Position numbers and translations under genes: made by a program
In this document: positions 1-7,254 of the stretch, in pieces
Position numbering within the stretch: position 1 is the stretch's first letter
Layout of the letters: the number at the start of each line of letters is the position of its first letter
Source: Solobacterium sp. UBA3691
Lineage (GTDB): Bacteria; Bacillota_I; Bacilli_A; Erysipelotrichales; Erysipelotrichaceae
DNA length: 15,577 bases
NCBI GenBank assembly: GCA_002372175.1
Contig: DFIS01000001.1
Location: forward strand, 19,057 to 34,633
Direction of reading: 5' to 3'
The notes under the pieces: model-generated
Databases searched by the model: none
What the model was told of the DNA's origin: nothing
The model's input: the letters and a program-made list of their open reading frames with translations, nothing else

Positions 1-372
1 AACAAGCTCTATCTGACGGAAGCGGGAGGTTTCAGCTATATCCTGCAGAGAGTACGGACCAGAAGCCGTTTCATCGATGAGATCGAGGGAGACTACATCG
101 AACATAAGGGTGCCGTATTCGAAGAGAACAAGCGTGAGGAAAAGCCTCTGAACCAGGCTCTGTACAATGACCGCGGAGGAAGATTCTCCGAACGTCTCGA
201 CAGATCCGGACTGCAGCGCTTCACCAAGGGTGAGCAGGTCGTGCATTCCGTCTTTGGTGAGGGTATTGTCCTGAGCTGGAATAACGGTATTGCCGAGATC
301 GCCTTCGCGTACCCTTACGGGATCAAGAAAGTGGCTACCGGGCATCCGAGTCTGAAGAAAAAAGTGAGCTGA
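1..372 (+). CDS. pcrA: ATP-dependent DNA helicase PcrA/UvrD, C-terminal fragment
   Basis: The reading frame is open from the first base and ends at TGA 370-372, giving the last 123 residues of a longer protein whose start lies outside the window. The first residues (NKLYLT..., then SRFIDEI at about residues 23-29) match the end of the UvrD-type helicase core, where the family has a YLT...PSRFLxEI pattern. The end (about residues 76-120, GEQVVHSVFGEGIV...) is the small Tudor-like PcrA tail domain, usually GDxVxHxxFGxGxV, which in B. subtilis contacts RNA polymerase. PcrA is a 3'-5' SF1 helicase in DNA repair and rolling-circle replication, acting in the cytoplasm. In many Bacillota pcrA is directly followed by ligA; here the next gene is oppA and ligA lies about 9.5 kb downstream. 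Both the core end and tail domain agree, so the call is firm although the catalytic motifs are not visible. Confidence 0.93.
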   Translation, partial: NKLYLTEAGGFSYILQRVRTRSRFIDEIEGDYIEHKGAVFEENKREEKPLNQALYNDRGGRFSERLDRSGLQRFTKGEQVVHSVFGEGIVLSWNNGIAEIAFAYPYGIKKVATGHPSLKKKVS

Positions 373-377
373 CTGAG

Positions 378-407
378 AAGACAGTCCTGAGGGGGCTGTC
401 TTTATTT
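378..407 (+). terminator. Rho-independent terminator after pcrA
   Basis: A 10-bp stem (378-387 with 393-402, one G-T wobble, loop 388-392) starts 5 nt after the pcrA stop codon and runs into a T-rich stretch (TTTATTTAT, about 401-409). It separates pcrA from the opp operon. Confidence 0.85.
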
Positions 408-419
408 ATACTCTCTGTA

Positions 420-495
420 TGAAAACACTTTCAGAAATTAAGTGCTAAGAAATTACAATGTGTGTAAATGATGTGAAAATTATGTTGAAAACACT
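420..495 (+). repeat. 10-bp direct repeat and small inverted repeat upstream of oppA
   Basis: TGAAAACACT occurs at 420-429 and again at 486-495, 66 bp apart (about six helical turns); the second copy overlaps the -35 box of the opp promoter. Between them lies the inverted repeat TTACA-N5-TGTAA at 453-467. These are possible operator sites; the repeats are seen directly and the role is inference. Confidence 0.35.
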
Positions 496-513
496 ATTCT
501 GAATGTATATAAT
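485..513 (+). promoter_or_regulatory. Sigma-A-type promoter of the opp operon
   Basis: TTGAAA (485-490), a 17-bp spacer and a perfect TATAAT (508-513). The predicted transcription start near 520 gives a leader of about 20 nt carrying a strong Shine-Dalgarno sequence AGAGGAGG (524-531), 8 nt before the oppA ATG. It is the clearest promoter in the window. Confidence 0.85.
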
Positions 514-539
514 GAACCCCATCAGAGGAGGAATTACCT

Positions 540-2186
540 ATGCAGAAATGGAAGAAAATGCTGATTACAGCGCTCTCTGCAGCCATGTTTGCAGGGTGTT
601 CGTCTTCGTCTGGGGGAGAAGCAGGTAACGGCAATACTTCGACGGAAACGGGCTCTGCAGGCAAACCGATTACCATCGCCCTAACAAGCAACCTGATGAC
701 AATGGACGCAACACAGGCTGCCGACGGAAGCTCTCTTACAATGCTCAGCGCGTGTATGTCAGGTCTGACCATGACAGCGAAAGACGGAACGATGGTTCCC
801 GACATGGCTGAATGGGAAGTCAGTGAAGATGGTCTGACATATACGTTCCATATTTTTGAAGATGCGAAGTGGTCCAACGGTGATCCCGTTACTGCTCATG
901 ACTTTGTATACAGCTGGAGACGTCTTGCGGATCCGGCGATGGCAGCTGACTATCAGACACTTCCTGACACGCTGCATATCGTCAATGCTGCAGAAGTCAT
1001 CTCCGGTGAAAAGCCGACGGAAGAGCTCGGTGTCAGAGCTGTAGACGACAAGACCTTTGAGGTCAGTCTCTCTCTGCCGTGTGACTTCTTACTGAGTCTT
1101 GTTTCATTCCCTCCGTTCTACCCGATCAACCAGGCATTCGTGGAGGCTGAAGGAGATGCCTACGCACAGGGTATCGATCATCTGCTCTATAACGGTGAAT
1201 ATACCATGACCGGCTGGGAAGAAGGCGCATCATATACCTTTACCAAGAACCCTGATTATGTCCATGCGGATGAATTCCAGAACGATACACTGATCTTCCG
1301 TATCGTCCTTGAGACACAGACGGCGATCCTCGAATACCAGCAGGGTAATATCAATATCCTGACAATGACCGGGGAAATGGTCGATCTGTATAAGAATGAA
1401 CCCGGTTTCCATACCAGAAAACAGGCAAGCATGTGGTATCTTTCACCGATGGTCAATGATCCCGTCATGTCCAACAAGGATCTGCGTGAAGCGATCTCCT
1501 ACGCTGTCGACAGAGAGGCTATTACCTCCAGTGTCCTGAAAGATGGTTCCATCCCTGCTGTAGGTATCATCGGGCGTGATTTCGCTTTCGATGCCAACGG
1601 TGTTGACTTCCGTGACAGTTCCGAAGATCTCTGCGGATATGATCCCGACAAGGCGAAAGAGGCCTTCGCAAGAGCGAAGGAAGCTCTCGGTGATACGATC
1701 ACGATCGATCTGTACTACGAAGATTCCGATTCAGCCAAGGCTGTCGCAGAGAATATCCAGCAGATGCTGGTAACGACACTTGAGGGTCTTGAGATCACGA
1801 TGACCTGCAAGCCCAAGAAGACACGTATTCAGGATATGCTCAGTCATAACTTCCAGCTGATGCTTACACTCTGGGGTCCTGACTATGCCGATCCGCAGTC
1901 CACACTTGATATCTTTACGACAGGTGCTGCGATCAACGGCGGTGACTACAGCAGTGCAGAATATGATGAACTGATCGCAAAAGCCACCAAGGGTGAGGAT
2001 GCGGCAGATTCTGCGGCCAGATGGCAGGATATGATCGAAGCCGAGAAGATCATGATCGCACAGGATCACGCTGTGATTCCTCTCTATCAGGTTGGTTCGG
2101 CAATGATGATCACTCCCGGTATTGAAGACGTTCTGTTCTTTACGACAGGTACAGGTACATACCGATATGTACACTGGGAAGAATAA
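540..2186 (+). CDS. oppA: Oligopeptide ABC transporter substrate-binding lipoprotein OppA
   Basis: Extracytoplasmic peptide receptor of the Opp importer (solute-binding family 5). The 548-residue protein begins with a basic, hydrophobic signal peptide ending in FAGC at residues 17-20, so Cys20 is the likely lipidated residue, followed by a Ser/Gly-rich linker. The mature part has the family 5 landmarks: MTMDATQAAD near residue 54, the block with DGLTYTFHI and AKWSNGDPVTAHDFVYSWRR around 97-127, and LREAISYAVDREAI near 315. Its length is normal for OppA/AmiA proteins. The start is fixed by a strong ribosome binding site 8 nt upstream. It heads a five-gene operon and is separated from oppB by a stable hairpin, which may let oppA be made in excess over the membrane parts. 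Peptide binding is inferred from the family and from the complete oppBCDF set behind it; peptide length preference cannot be read from sequence. Confidence 0.95.
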   Translation: MQKWKKMLITALSAAMFAGCSSSSGGEAGNGNTSTETGSAGKPITIALTSNLMTMDATQAADGSSLTMLSACMSGLTMTAKDGTMVPDMAEWEVSEDGLTYTFHIFEDAKWSNGDPVTAHDFVYSWRRLADPAMAADYQTLPDTLHIVNAAEVISGEKPTEELGVRAVDDKTFEVSLSLPCDFLLSLVSFPPFYPINQAFVEAEGDAYAQGIDHLLYNGEYTMTGWEEGASYTFTKNPDYVHADEFQNDTLIFRIVLETQTAILEYQQGNINILTMTGEMVDLYKNEPGFHTRKQASMWYLSPMVNDPVMSNKDLREAISYAVDREAITSSVLKDGSIPAVGIIGRDFAFDANGVDFRDSSEDLCGYDPDKAKEAFARAKEALGDTITIDLYYEDSDSAKAVAENIQQMLVTTLEGLEITMTCKPKKTRIQDMLSHNFQLMLTLWGPDYADPQSTLDIFTTGAAINGGDYSSAEYDELIAKATKGEDAADSAARWQDMIEAEKIMIAQDHAVIPLYQVGSAMMITPGIEDVLFFTTGTGTYRYVHWEE

Positions 2187-2212
2187 CCGGAAATACTATT
2201 TCGCTGTCTTAA

Positions 2213-2236
2213 CAGGGGCGGGTATACCCGCTCCTG
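2213..2236 (+). terminator. Intercistronic hairpin between oppA and oppB (partial terminator or mRNA stabiliser)
   Basis: A 10-bp GC-rich stem (2213-2222 with 2227-2236, one G-T wobble) closes a TATA loop 26 nt after the oppA stop. It is followed by CTTTCCTTCCC rather than a clean T-run, so it may terminate only part of the transcripts or protect the oppA mRNA 3' end. Such hairpins are known behind binding-protein genes of ABC operons. Confidence 0.6.
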
Positions 2237-2268
2237 CTTTCCTTCCCTATATGAAGGGGGTATGATTC

Positions 2269-3204
2269 ATGTCAAAATATGTACTTAAACGTGTACTGAT
2301 CAGTACGATGACGCTTCTGGCAATTCTATTTGTCCTGTTTGTCATGCTGGATAAGATGCCGGGTTCACCGTTTAACGATGAAAAGCTTACCGAAGCACAG
2401 AAAGCACTCCTGTACGCAAAATACGGGCTGGATCAGCCGTTCTTTACACGTTTCTTTAAATACCTCGGAAATATGATCAGAGGGGATTTCGGGGTATCCT
2501 ATACAATCAATAAGAATAAAGCTATCTCGGAAATGATCGCAGCGCCCCTGAAGCTATCGATCCGGGTCGGTCTGCAGGCAATGATCATCGGTTCTCTGAT
2601 CGGACTGGTGCTGGGTATCCTGGCGGCTCTGCATCATAACTCGTGGATCGATACACTGCTGTCCGTCATGGCGATCATCGGTGTATCCGTACCATCATAT
2701 GTATTTGCACTGCTGCTGGCATTCTTTGTCGGCTTCAAGCTGAATCTGGCACCGATCCTGTACAATGCGTCCAACCAGGCAAGATCACTGATCCTGCCGA
2801 CGATCGCACTGTCGATGTTTCCGATCGCCAATATCTCCAGGTTTACACGTTCGGAGATGATCGATGTTCTGAATTCCGAATATGTACTGCTGGTCAAGGC
2901 CAAGGGCATCAGGGAAAGGGGACTGGTCCTGCGTCATGCGCTAAGAAATACACTGATCCCGATCGTGACGATCATGGGACCGCTGTTAGTCAACCTGCTT
3001 ACCGGATCGATGGTCGTAGAGAAGGTTTTTGCGATACCCGGTATCGGTCTGATGATGACACAGGCGATCCAGAATAACGATTATAACGTGGTAATTGCCA
3101 TCGCGTTTGTCTATTCCGCCCTGTATATTTCGATGATGCTTATCGTAGATATTCTCTACGGTATCATTGACCCCAGGATCAGAGTTGCCAAAGGAGATGA
3201 ATGA
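2269..3204 (+). CDS. oppB: Oligopeptide ABC transporter permease OppB
   Basis: First membrane subunit of the Opp importer, forming the pore with OppC. The 311 residues hold about six hydrophobic segments (about 8-28, 99-122, 130-157, 175-195, 232-252 and 275-299) and the short GDFGVSY motif near 72-78 typical of DppB/OppB proteins. The EAA-type cytoplasmic loop that docks on the ATPase lies at about 203-231 (SEYVLLVKAKGI ... NTLIP). The length matches the family. A Shine-Dalgarno stretch AAGGGGG (2254-2260) sits 8 nt before the ATG. The stop codon overlaps the first possible oppC start, so the two permeases are translationally coupled. No frameshift or missing part is seen. Confidence 0.96.
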   Translation: MSKYVLKRVLISTMTLLAILFVLFVMLDKMPGSPFNDEKLTEAQKALLYAKYGLDQPFFTRFFKYLGNMIRGDFGVSYTINKNKAISEMIAAPLKLSIRVGLQAMIIGSLIGLVLGILAALHHNSWIDTLLSVMAIIGVSVPSYVFALLLAFFVGFKLNLAPILYNASNQARSLILPTIALSMFPIANISRFTRSEMIDVLNSEYVLLVKAKGIRERGLVLRHALRNTLIPIVTIMGPLLVNLLTGSMVVEKVFAIPGIGLMMTQAIQNNDYNVVIAIAFVYSALYISMMLIVDILYGIIDPRIRVAKGDE

Positions 3205-3206
3205 TC

Positions 3207-4220
3207 ATGAGTACAGAAGTAAACAAACAGTATACAGCTGAAGACTTTACCTTTGTACAGCGTGATGAACGTCTTACGGATAAAGCCTATGAAGCTACAT
3301 CCTACATGCATGATGTCTGGGTCCACTTCAGGAAGAACCGCGGAGCTCTGTTCGGCCTGATCGTGATCGTGATCATCATTTTGCTGTCTGTCTTTGGACC
3401 GATGTTCTCCGGCTACCGCTATGATGAGATCATCCTGGCCAACCAGAGTCTGCCGCCGAGGATCCCCGGTCTTGAGAAGCTGGGTATCTTCAACGGATAC
3501 AGCCGCGGGATCAATGTCTATGCCGAAAGGGGACTGGAAGATGTCTACTACTGGTTCGGCAGTGATACCAACGGCAGAGATCTCTTTACCAGGATCTGGA
3601 CCGGCACCCGGGTATCGCTGTTTATCGCCCTTGTGGCAGTTGTGATCGACATCGTGATCGGTATGTCCTATGGTCTGATCTCAGGCTATTTCGGCGGGAA
3701 GATCGACATGGTCATGCAGAGATTTGCGGAGATCCTCAACGGTATTCCTACGCTTGTTGTCGTCACCCTGCTGGGACTGGTTCTGCCGCAGGGGATCCCT
3801 TCGATCATCTTTGCGTTAATGATCACCGGCTGGATCGGCATGTCCAGGATCTCGAGAGCGGAAGTACTGAAGCTCAAGGAGAGCGAGTATATCCTTGCGT
3901 CCAAGACGCTCGGTGCCAAGAACTTTGCGATCATCTTCAAGGATATCATGCCGAATATCTTCGGGCAGCTGATCATCATGTCGATGTTTTCGATCCCCAA
4001 TGCGATCTTTACGGAAGCCTTCCTGTCCTTTGTCGGTCTGGGTATTCAGCCTCCGCAGGCATCGCTTGGTTCCCTGATCTCCGACGGATACAAGTCCCTG
4101 ACGATCCATCCGTATATCATCATGGGTTCGATCATTGTACTGGCACTGCTGATGCTCAGTTTCAATATGCTGGCAGACGGGATCAGAGACGCATTCGATC
4201 CTAACCAGAAACAGGGATAG
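3207..4220 (+). CDS. oppC: Oligopeptide ABC transporter permease OppC
   Basis: Second pore subunit of the Opp importer, 337 residues from this start. A long cytoplasmic N-terminus (1-46) precedes TM1 (about 47-66), then an extracellular insertion, the family motif FGSDTNGRDLFTRIWTG (117-133), further membrane segments near 136-160, 182-210, 255-277 and 303-323, and the EAA loop at about 225-250 (SEYILASKTLGA ... IMPN). The C-terminus DGIRDAFDP is typical of OppC/DppC. Two starts are possible: ATG 3201, overlapping the oppB stop by 4 nt, or ATG 3207. The ribosome binding site AAAGGAG (3190-3196) is only 4 nt from the first but 10 nt from the second, so 3207 is preferred; the difference is two residues. 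The oppC stop overlaps the oppD ribosome binding site. Confidence 0.95.
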   Translation: MSTEVNKQYTAEDFTFVQRDERLTDKAYEATSYMHDVWVHFRKNRGALFGLIVIVIIILLSVFGPMFSGYRYDEIILANQSLPPRIPGLEKLGIFNGYSRGINVYAERGLEDVYYWFGSDTNGRDLFTRIWTGTRVSLFIALVAVVIDIVIGMSYGLISGYFGGKIDMVMQRFAEILNGIPTLVVVTLLGLVLPQGIPSIIFALMITGWIGMSRISRAEVLKLKESEYILASKTLGAKNFAIIFKDIMPNIFGQLIIMSMFSIPNAIFTEAFLSFVGLGIQPPQASLGSLISDGYKSLTIHPYIIMGSIIVLALLMLSFNMLADGIRDAFDPNQKQG

Positions 4221-4229
4221 GAGGTAGAC

Positions 4230-5318
4230 ATGTCTTCCAAGAAACCAAAAAGTGAACGTGTCTTATCCGTTCGTGATCTGAATATTTCGTTTGAGACTGC
4301 AGCAGGTGAAGTCAAAGCCATACGCGGTGTGAGAATGGATCTCTACCGCGGAGAAACGATCGCTATCGTGGGTGAATCCGGCTCCGGCAAATCCGTTACG
4401 GTCAAGACGATCATGGGTATCATGGCATCCAACGGCAAGATCGACAGCGGCAGTATCGAGTATACCTTTACCAACGAAAAAGGTGAGCAGGAGACTGTTG
4501 ACCTGACGAAGCTGAGCCAGAAGGAGATACGCTACCGCTTTAACGGCAAGCATATCGCCATGGTCTTCCAGGATCCGATGACCTCCCTTGATCCGACGAT
4601 GACGATCGGTAAGCAGATCATGGAGGGGATGATCGCGCATGAGCATATCTCCCGCCTCGAAGCCCGTGAGAGAGCGCTGCACCTGCTCGAAGAAGTCGGT
4701 ATCGAAGACCCGGAGAAACGCTTTAAGCAGTATCCGCATCAGCTCTCGGGCGGTATGCGTCAGCGAGTCGTCATTGCGATCGCGCTGGCCTGCAACCCGG
4801 ATATTCTGATCTGTGATGAACCGACAACAGCGCTGGATGTAACGATCCAGGCCAAGATCCTGGAGCTGATCAAGAAGCTGCAGAAGGAAAAGAATATCGC
4901 TGTCATCTACATTACGCATGACCTGGGTGTGGTGGCCAAGGTCGCGGATTACGTAGATGTCATGTATGCCGGCAGAATTGTCGAGAAGGGCAGTATCGAT
5001 GAGATCTTCTACGATCCCAGACACCCGTATACATGGGGTCTGCTGGCTTCCATGCCGGATACTGACACCGATGCCGAAAGACTCTTCGCGATCCCGGGCA
5101 CACCGCCGAATCTGCTGGAAAGGATCGAAGGAGATGCCTTTGCGCCGCGCAATCCCTATGCTCTGGCAATCGACTTCAAGGAAGAACCGCCGATGTTCAA
5201 CGTCGGAGGACAGCACCGTGTGGCATCCTGGCTGTGTGATCCAAGAGCGCCGAAGACGGAGCTTCCCGAACAGCTTAAGCAGCGTCTGGCAAAGATGCGC
5301 AGGGAGAGTGAAGTATGA
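4230..5318 (+). CDS. oppD: Oligopeptide ABC transporter ATP-binding protein OppD
   Basis: ATPase subunit powering peptide import, 362 residues, cytoplasmic face of the membrane. Visible motifs: Walker A GESGSGKS (48-55), Q-loop Gln114 (MVFQDP), ABC signature LSGGMRQR (172-179), Walker B ILICDEP (192-198, Asp196/Glu197), D-loop ALD (201-203) and switch His230. The C-terminal oligopeptide/dipeptide domain (about 255-345) is present (HPYTWGLLASMP), but the four cysteines that many DppD/OppD proteins use to bind an iron-sulphur cluster are replaced: Asp302, Asn308, Asp315 and Ser333 stand in their places by alignment from memory. The start ATG is 5 nt after AGGAGG (4219-4224), which overlaps the oppC stop TAG. 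Its stop overlaps the oppF start by 4 nt. All ATPase residues needed for activity are present. Confidence 0.96.
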   Translation: MSSKKPKSERVLSVRDLNISFETAAGEVKAIRGVRMDLYRGETIAIVGESGSGKSVTVKTIMGIMASNGKIDSGSIEYTFTNEKGEQETVDLTKLSQKEIRYRFNGKHIAMVFQDPMTSLDPTMTIGKQIMEGMIAHEHISRLEARERALHLLEEVGIEDPEKRFKQYPHQLSGGMRQRVVIAIALACNPDILICDEPTTALDVTIQAKILELIKKLQKEKNIAVIYITHDLGVVAKVADYVDVMYAGRIVEKGSIDEIFYDPRHPYTWGLLASMPDTDTDAERLFAIPGTPPNLLERIEGDAFAPRNPYALAIDFKEEPPMFNVGGQHRVASWLCDPRAPKTELPEQLKQRLAKMRRESEV

Positions 5319-6256
5319 CAGCAGAGACAAGAACACCGCTGCTGCACGTAGAAGGACTGAAGCAGTATTTCCGCATCAGCCGTACATATACAACGAAAGC
5401 AGTAGACGGGATCAGTTTTGATATCTATCCCGGAGAAACATACGGACTGGTCGGAGAATCCGGCTCCGGCAAGAGTACGACCGGCAGGACCCTGATCAGA
5501 CTGTATGATCCGACAGGCGGAAAGGTGATCTTCGACGGCAGAAACATCAGCGGAAAGCTCTCCAAGGCAGATGAAGAATACCTGCGGACAAACATGCAGA
5601 TGATCTTCCAGGATCCGATGGCATGTCTGAATCCCCGCAAGAAGGTATATGAGATCATCGCCCAGGGACTGGAGATCCATCACCTGTACAAGGATAAGAA
5701 GGATCTCGATGAGAAGGTATATGCAATGCTGGACAAGGTAGGCCTATCCCGTGAACATGCCTCAAGATATCCCCAGCAGTTCTCGGGAGGGCAGCGACAG
5801 AGGATCGGTATTGCCAGAGCCCTGATCATGAATCCCAAACTGGTCATCGCCGATGAAGCAATATCTGCCCTCGATGTATCGATCCAGGCTCAGGTCGTCA
5901 ATCTGATGAAGGACCTGCAGGAAGAGCTCGGTACGACATATCTGTTCATTGCCCACGATCTTTCGATGGTAAAGTATATCAGTGACAGGATCGGTGTCAT
6001 GCACCTGGGGCATCTGGTGGAAACAGGCACTACGGATGATATCTTCAATGAACCGGTACATCCGTATACGATATCGCTGTTATCTGCGATTCCAAGACCT
6101 GATCCGCACCTGGAGAAGAACCGCACCTCCATAACTTACGACAAGGTAAAGGAAGGCGTAGATTACACGAAGGGAACCGTGCACAGGCTCTCTGATACAC
6201 ACTCCGTACTGGCAACAGATGAAGAGTTTGCCCGCTGGTACCGTGAAAAAGAATAA
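5315..6256 (+). CDS. oppF: Oligopeptide ABC transporter ATP-binding protein OppF
   Basis: Second ATPase of the Opp importer, expected to form a heterodimer with OppD. The 313 residues carry Walker A GESGSGKS (47-54), Q-loop Gln99 (MIFQDP), signature FSGGQRQR (156-163), Walker B LVIADEA (Asp180, Glu181), ALD D-loop and switch His214 (IAHD). Ala182 follows the catalytic Glu where many family members have Pro; ADEAISALD is a tolerated variant. The C-terminus (262-313) lacks cysteines and resembles the streptococcal AmiF tail. The ATG overlaps the oppD TGA (ATGA), with a GGGAG ribosome binding site at 5302-5306 inside oppD, so translation is coupled. It is the last operon gene; a terminator begins 5 nt after its stop. 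Confidence 0.95.
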   Translation: MTAETRTPLLHVEGLKQYFRISRTYTTKAVDGISFDIYPGETYGLVGESGSGKSTTGRTLIRLYDPTGGKVIFDGRNISGKLSKADEEYLRTNMQMIFQDPMACLNPRKKVYEIIAQGLEIHHLYKDKKDLDEKVYAMLDKVGLSREHASRYPQQFSGGQRQRIGIARALIMNPKLVIADEAISALDVSIQAQVVNLMKDLQEELGTTYLFIAHDLSMVKYISDRIGVMHLGHLVETGTTDDIFNEPVHPYTISLLSAIPRPDPHLEKNRTSITYDKVKEGVDYTKGTVHRLSDTHSVLATDEEFARWYREKE

Positions 6257-6260
6257 CAGG

Positions 6261-6290
6261 AAGGCTGTCTGCGGATGGCCTTTTTCCTTT
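6261..6290 (+). terminator. Rho-independent terminator of the opp operon
   Basis: A 9-bp stem (6261-6269 with 6274-6282, two G-T wobbles) with a TGCG loop is followed by TTTTTCCTTT (6281-6290). It ends the opp transcript 5 nt after the oppF stop. Confidence 0.88.
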
Positions 6291-6298
6291 GGTATGTT
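6290..6298 (+). promoter_or_regulatory. Candidate extended -10 promoter for the surface protein gene
   Basis: TG-G-TATGTT (6290-6298) fits an extended -10 element. It lies 11 nt before the ATG at 6310, so the transcript would begin about 4-6 nt before the start codon. No convincing -35 box or Shine-Dalgarno sequence is visible, and the element directly abuts the opp terminator. Confidence 0.45.
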
Positions 6299-6309
6299 AG
6301 TATTGAGAT

Positions 6310-7149
6310 ATGAAGAATACGATGATGGGACTGTGCATTCTGCTTGGTATATTTACCGGTACATCGGCAGAGATCGAGGCATATGATATGAATGTAGAAC
6401 TGGATACGGAATACGGACAGCTGGATCTGCGCTGGCCCGAAACAGCGTGTGATACATATACCGTGAGTGTGATCGGTATTGAGAAAGACAATGAGACAGT
6501 CCTGTATGAACTGCCTGTAGACGGCACATATTACAGGGCGACTGACGCAGCCGCGTATGCCTGCCAGGAGAAGGGCTTTCCGGCACTGATGCGTTTTCGT
6601 GTCGATGCGGTAAAAGACGGACAGAGCGTATCGGCAGGGATCACGGAAACCTTTGACCCGCGTGCGTACTTCCCGGAGAAGGAAAAACTGATCATCGGTG
6701 AGGATATCAAGCCTGAAGATATCAAATCACTGACGTGGATGACTTCCGGCACAACGGCAGAGTCCTCGCAGATGCTGGAAGTAAGCTTATCCGGAAGCGA
6801 AGCTTTCATTGCCGGCCACTATTACGAGGATATGCACAGGCATGAAGTAAACAAGAAGCTGACAGCACCGGAGCGTGAAGAGTTCATGCGTATTCTGGCG
6901 GAGGGCAGTCTGCTGCGCAGCTATGTCATGGACCCGGAGATCATCATGCTGGATGGTTCATCCAATACGATGACACTCTCCTGGAGCGGTATGGAGAAAC
7001 GGGATTCGTATTATGTATACCGCAATGATACGGATATTCCTGCCTGGCTGATCGCTCACAGCCGCAAAAGCATCTTCCCCTGGATCGCCGGATGTGCCGG
7101 TATAGGAGCTGTGATCGGTACCTTGCTTTACCGGAAGAAAAAGCACTGA
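6310..7149 (+). CDS. Membrane-anchored extracellular protein of unknown function, possible Fn3-like fold
   Basis: I do not recognise a named family. The 279-residue protein has an N-terminal hydrophobic signal (about 4-20, with GTSA as a possible signal peptidase site), an extracellular part of about 230 residues, and a C-terminal membrane helix (about 255-274) followed by YRKKKH, so it should be anchored at its C-terminus with the body outside. Residues 27-116 read like one beta-sandwich repeat (LDLRWPETACDTYTVSVIG ... FRVDAVKDG), reminiscent of fibronectin type III. Residues 140-240 look like a second mixed domain with an LTAPEREEFMRIL helix. The gene stands alone between the opp terminator and its own terminator. 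The ATG has no clear ribosome binding site; a short-leader or leaderless transcript is suspected. Topology is well supported; function is unknown. Confidence 0.75.
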   Translation: MKNTMMGLCILLGIFTGTSAEIEAYDMNVELDTEYGQLDLRWPETACDTYTVSVIGIEKDNETVLYELPVDGTYYRATDAAAYACQEKGFPALMRFRVDAVKDGQSVSAGITETFDPRAYFPEKEKLIIGEDIKPEDIKSLTWMTSGTTAESSQMLEVSLSGSEAFIAGHYYEDMHRHEVNKKLTAPEREEFMRILAEGSLLRSYVMDPEIIMLDGSSNTMTLSWSGMEKRDSYYVYRNDTDIPAWLIAHSRKSIFPWIAGCAGIGAVIGTLLYRKKKH

Positions 7150-7156
7150 GTTCTTC

Positions 7157-7179
7157 AGGGACGGATATCCGTTCCTTTT
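7157..7179 (+). terminator. Rho-independent terminator after the surface protein gene
   Basis: An 8-bp stem (7157-7164 with 7169-7176, one G-T wobble) with an ATAT loop is followed by TTTTCTT (7176-7182), 7 nt after the stop codon of the preceding gene. Confidence 0.8.
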
Positions 7180-7249
7180 CTTAATGATTTGTTAAAGGTT
7201 CTGCGCCTGTTTTCTTAATCGGGATATCCATACAATGTAATTGAGGTGA
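7176..7249 (+). promoter_or_regulatory. Control region of the two-component operon
   Basis: A TACAAT -10 candidate (7231-7236) lies upstream of a GAGGTGA ribosome binding site (7243-7249). The -35 region is poor (TGTTTT, 7208-7213), as expected for an activator-dependent promoter. The decamer TTTTCTTAAT occurs at 7176-7185 and 7210-7219, 34 bp apart, the second copy covering the -35 region. OmpR-family regulators often bind direct repeats at such places, so autoregulation is possible; this is inference. Confidence 0.35.
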
Positions 7250-7254
7250 GAGGG

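Noticed and set aside
426..440. A CodY-like box before oppA
   Set aside because: Four mismatches to the AATTTTCWGAAAATT consensus by hand alignment, and it is uncertain whether this lineage has CodY. Too weak to call.
4263..5336. A 357-codon minus-strand open frame opposite oppD
   Set aside because: Complementary shadow of a complete ABC ATPase; no ribosome binding site and no recognisable motif.
7190..7236. TTGTTA (7189-7194) as -35 box for the response regulator promoter
   Set aside because: The spacer to TACAAT is 36 bp, about twice the usable distance.
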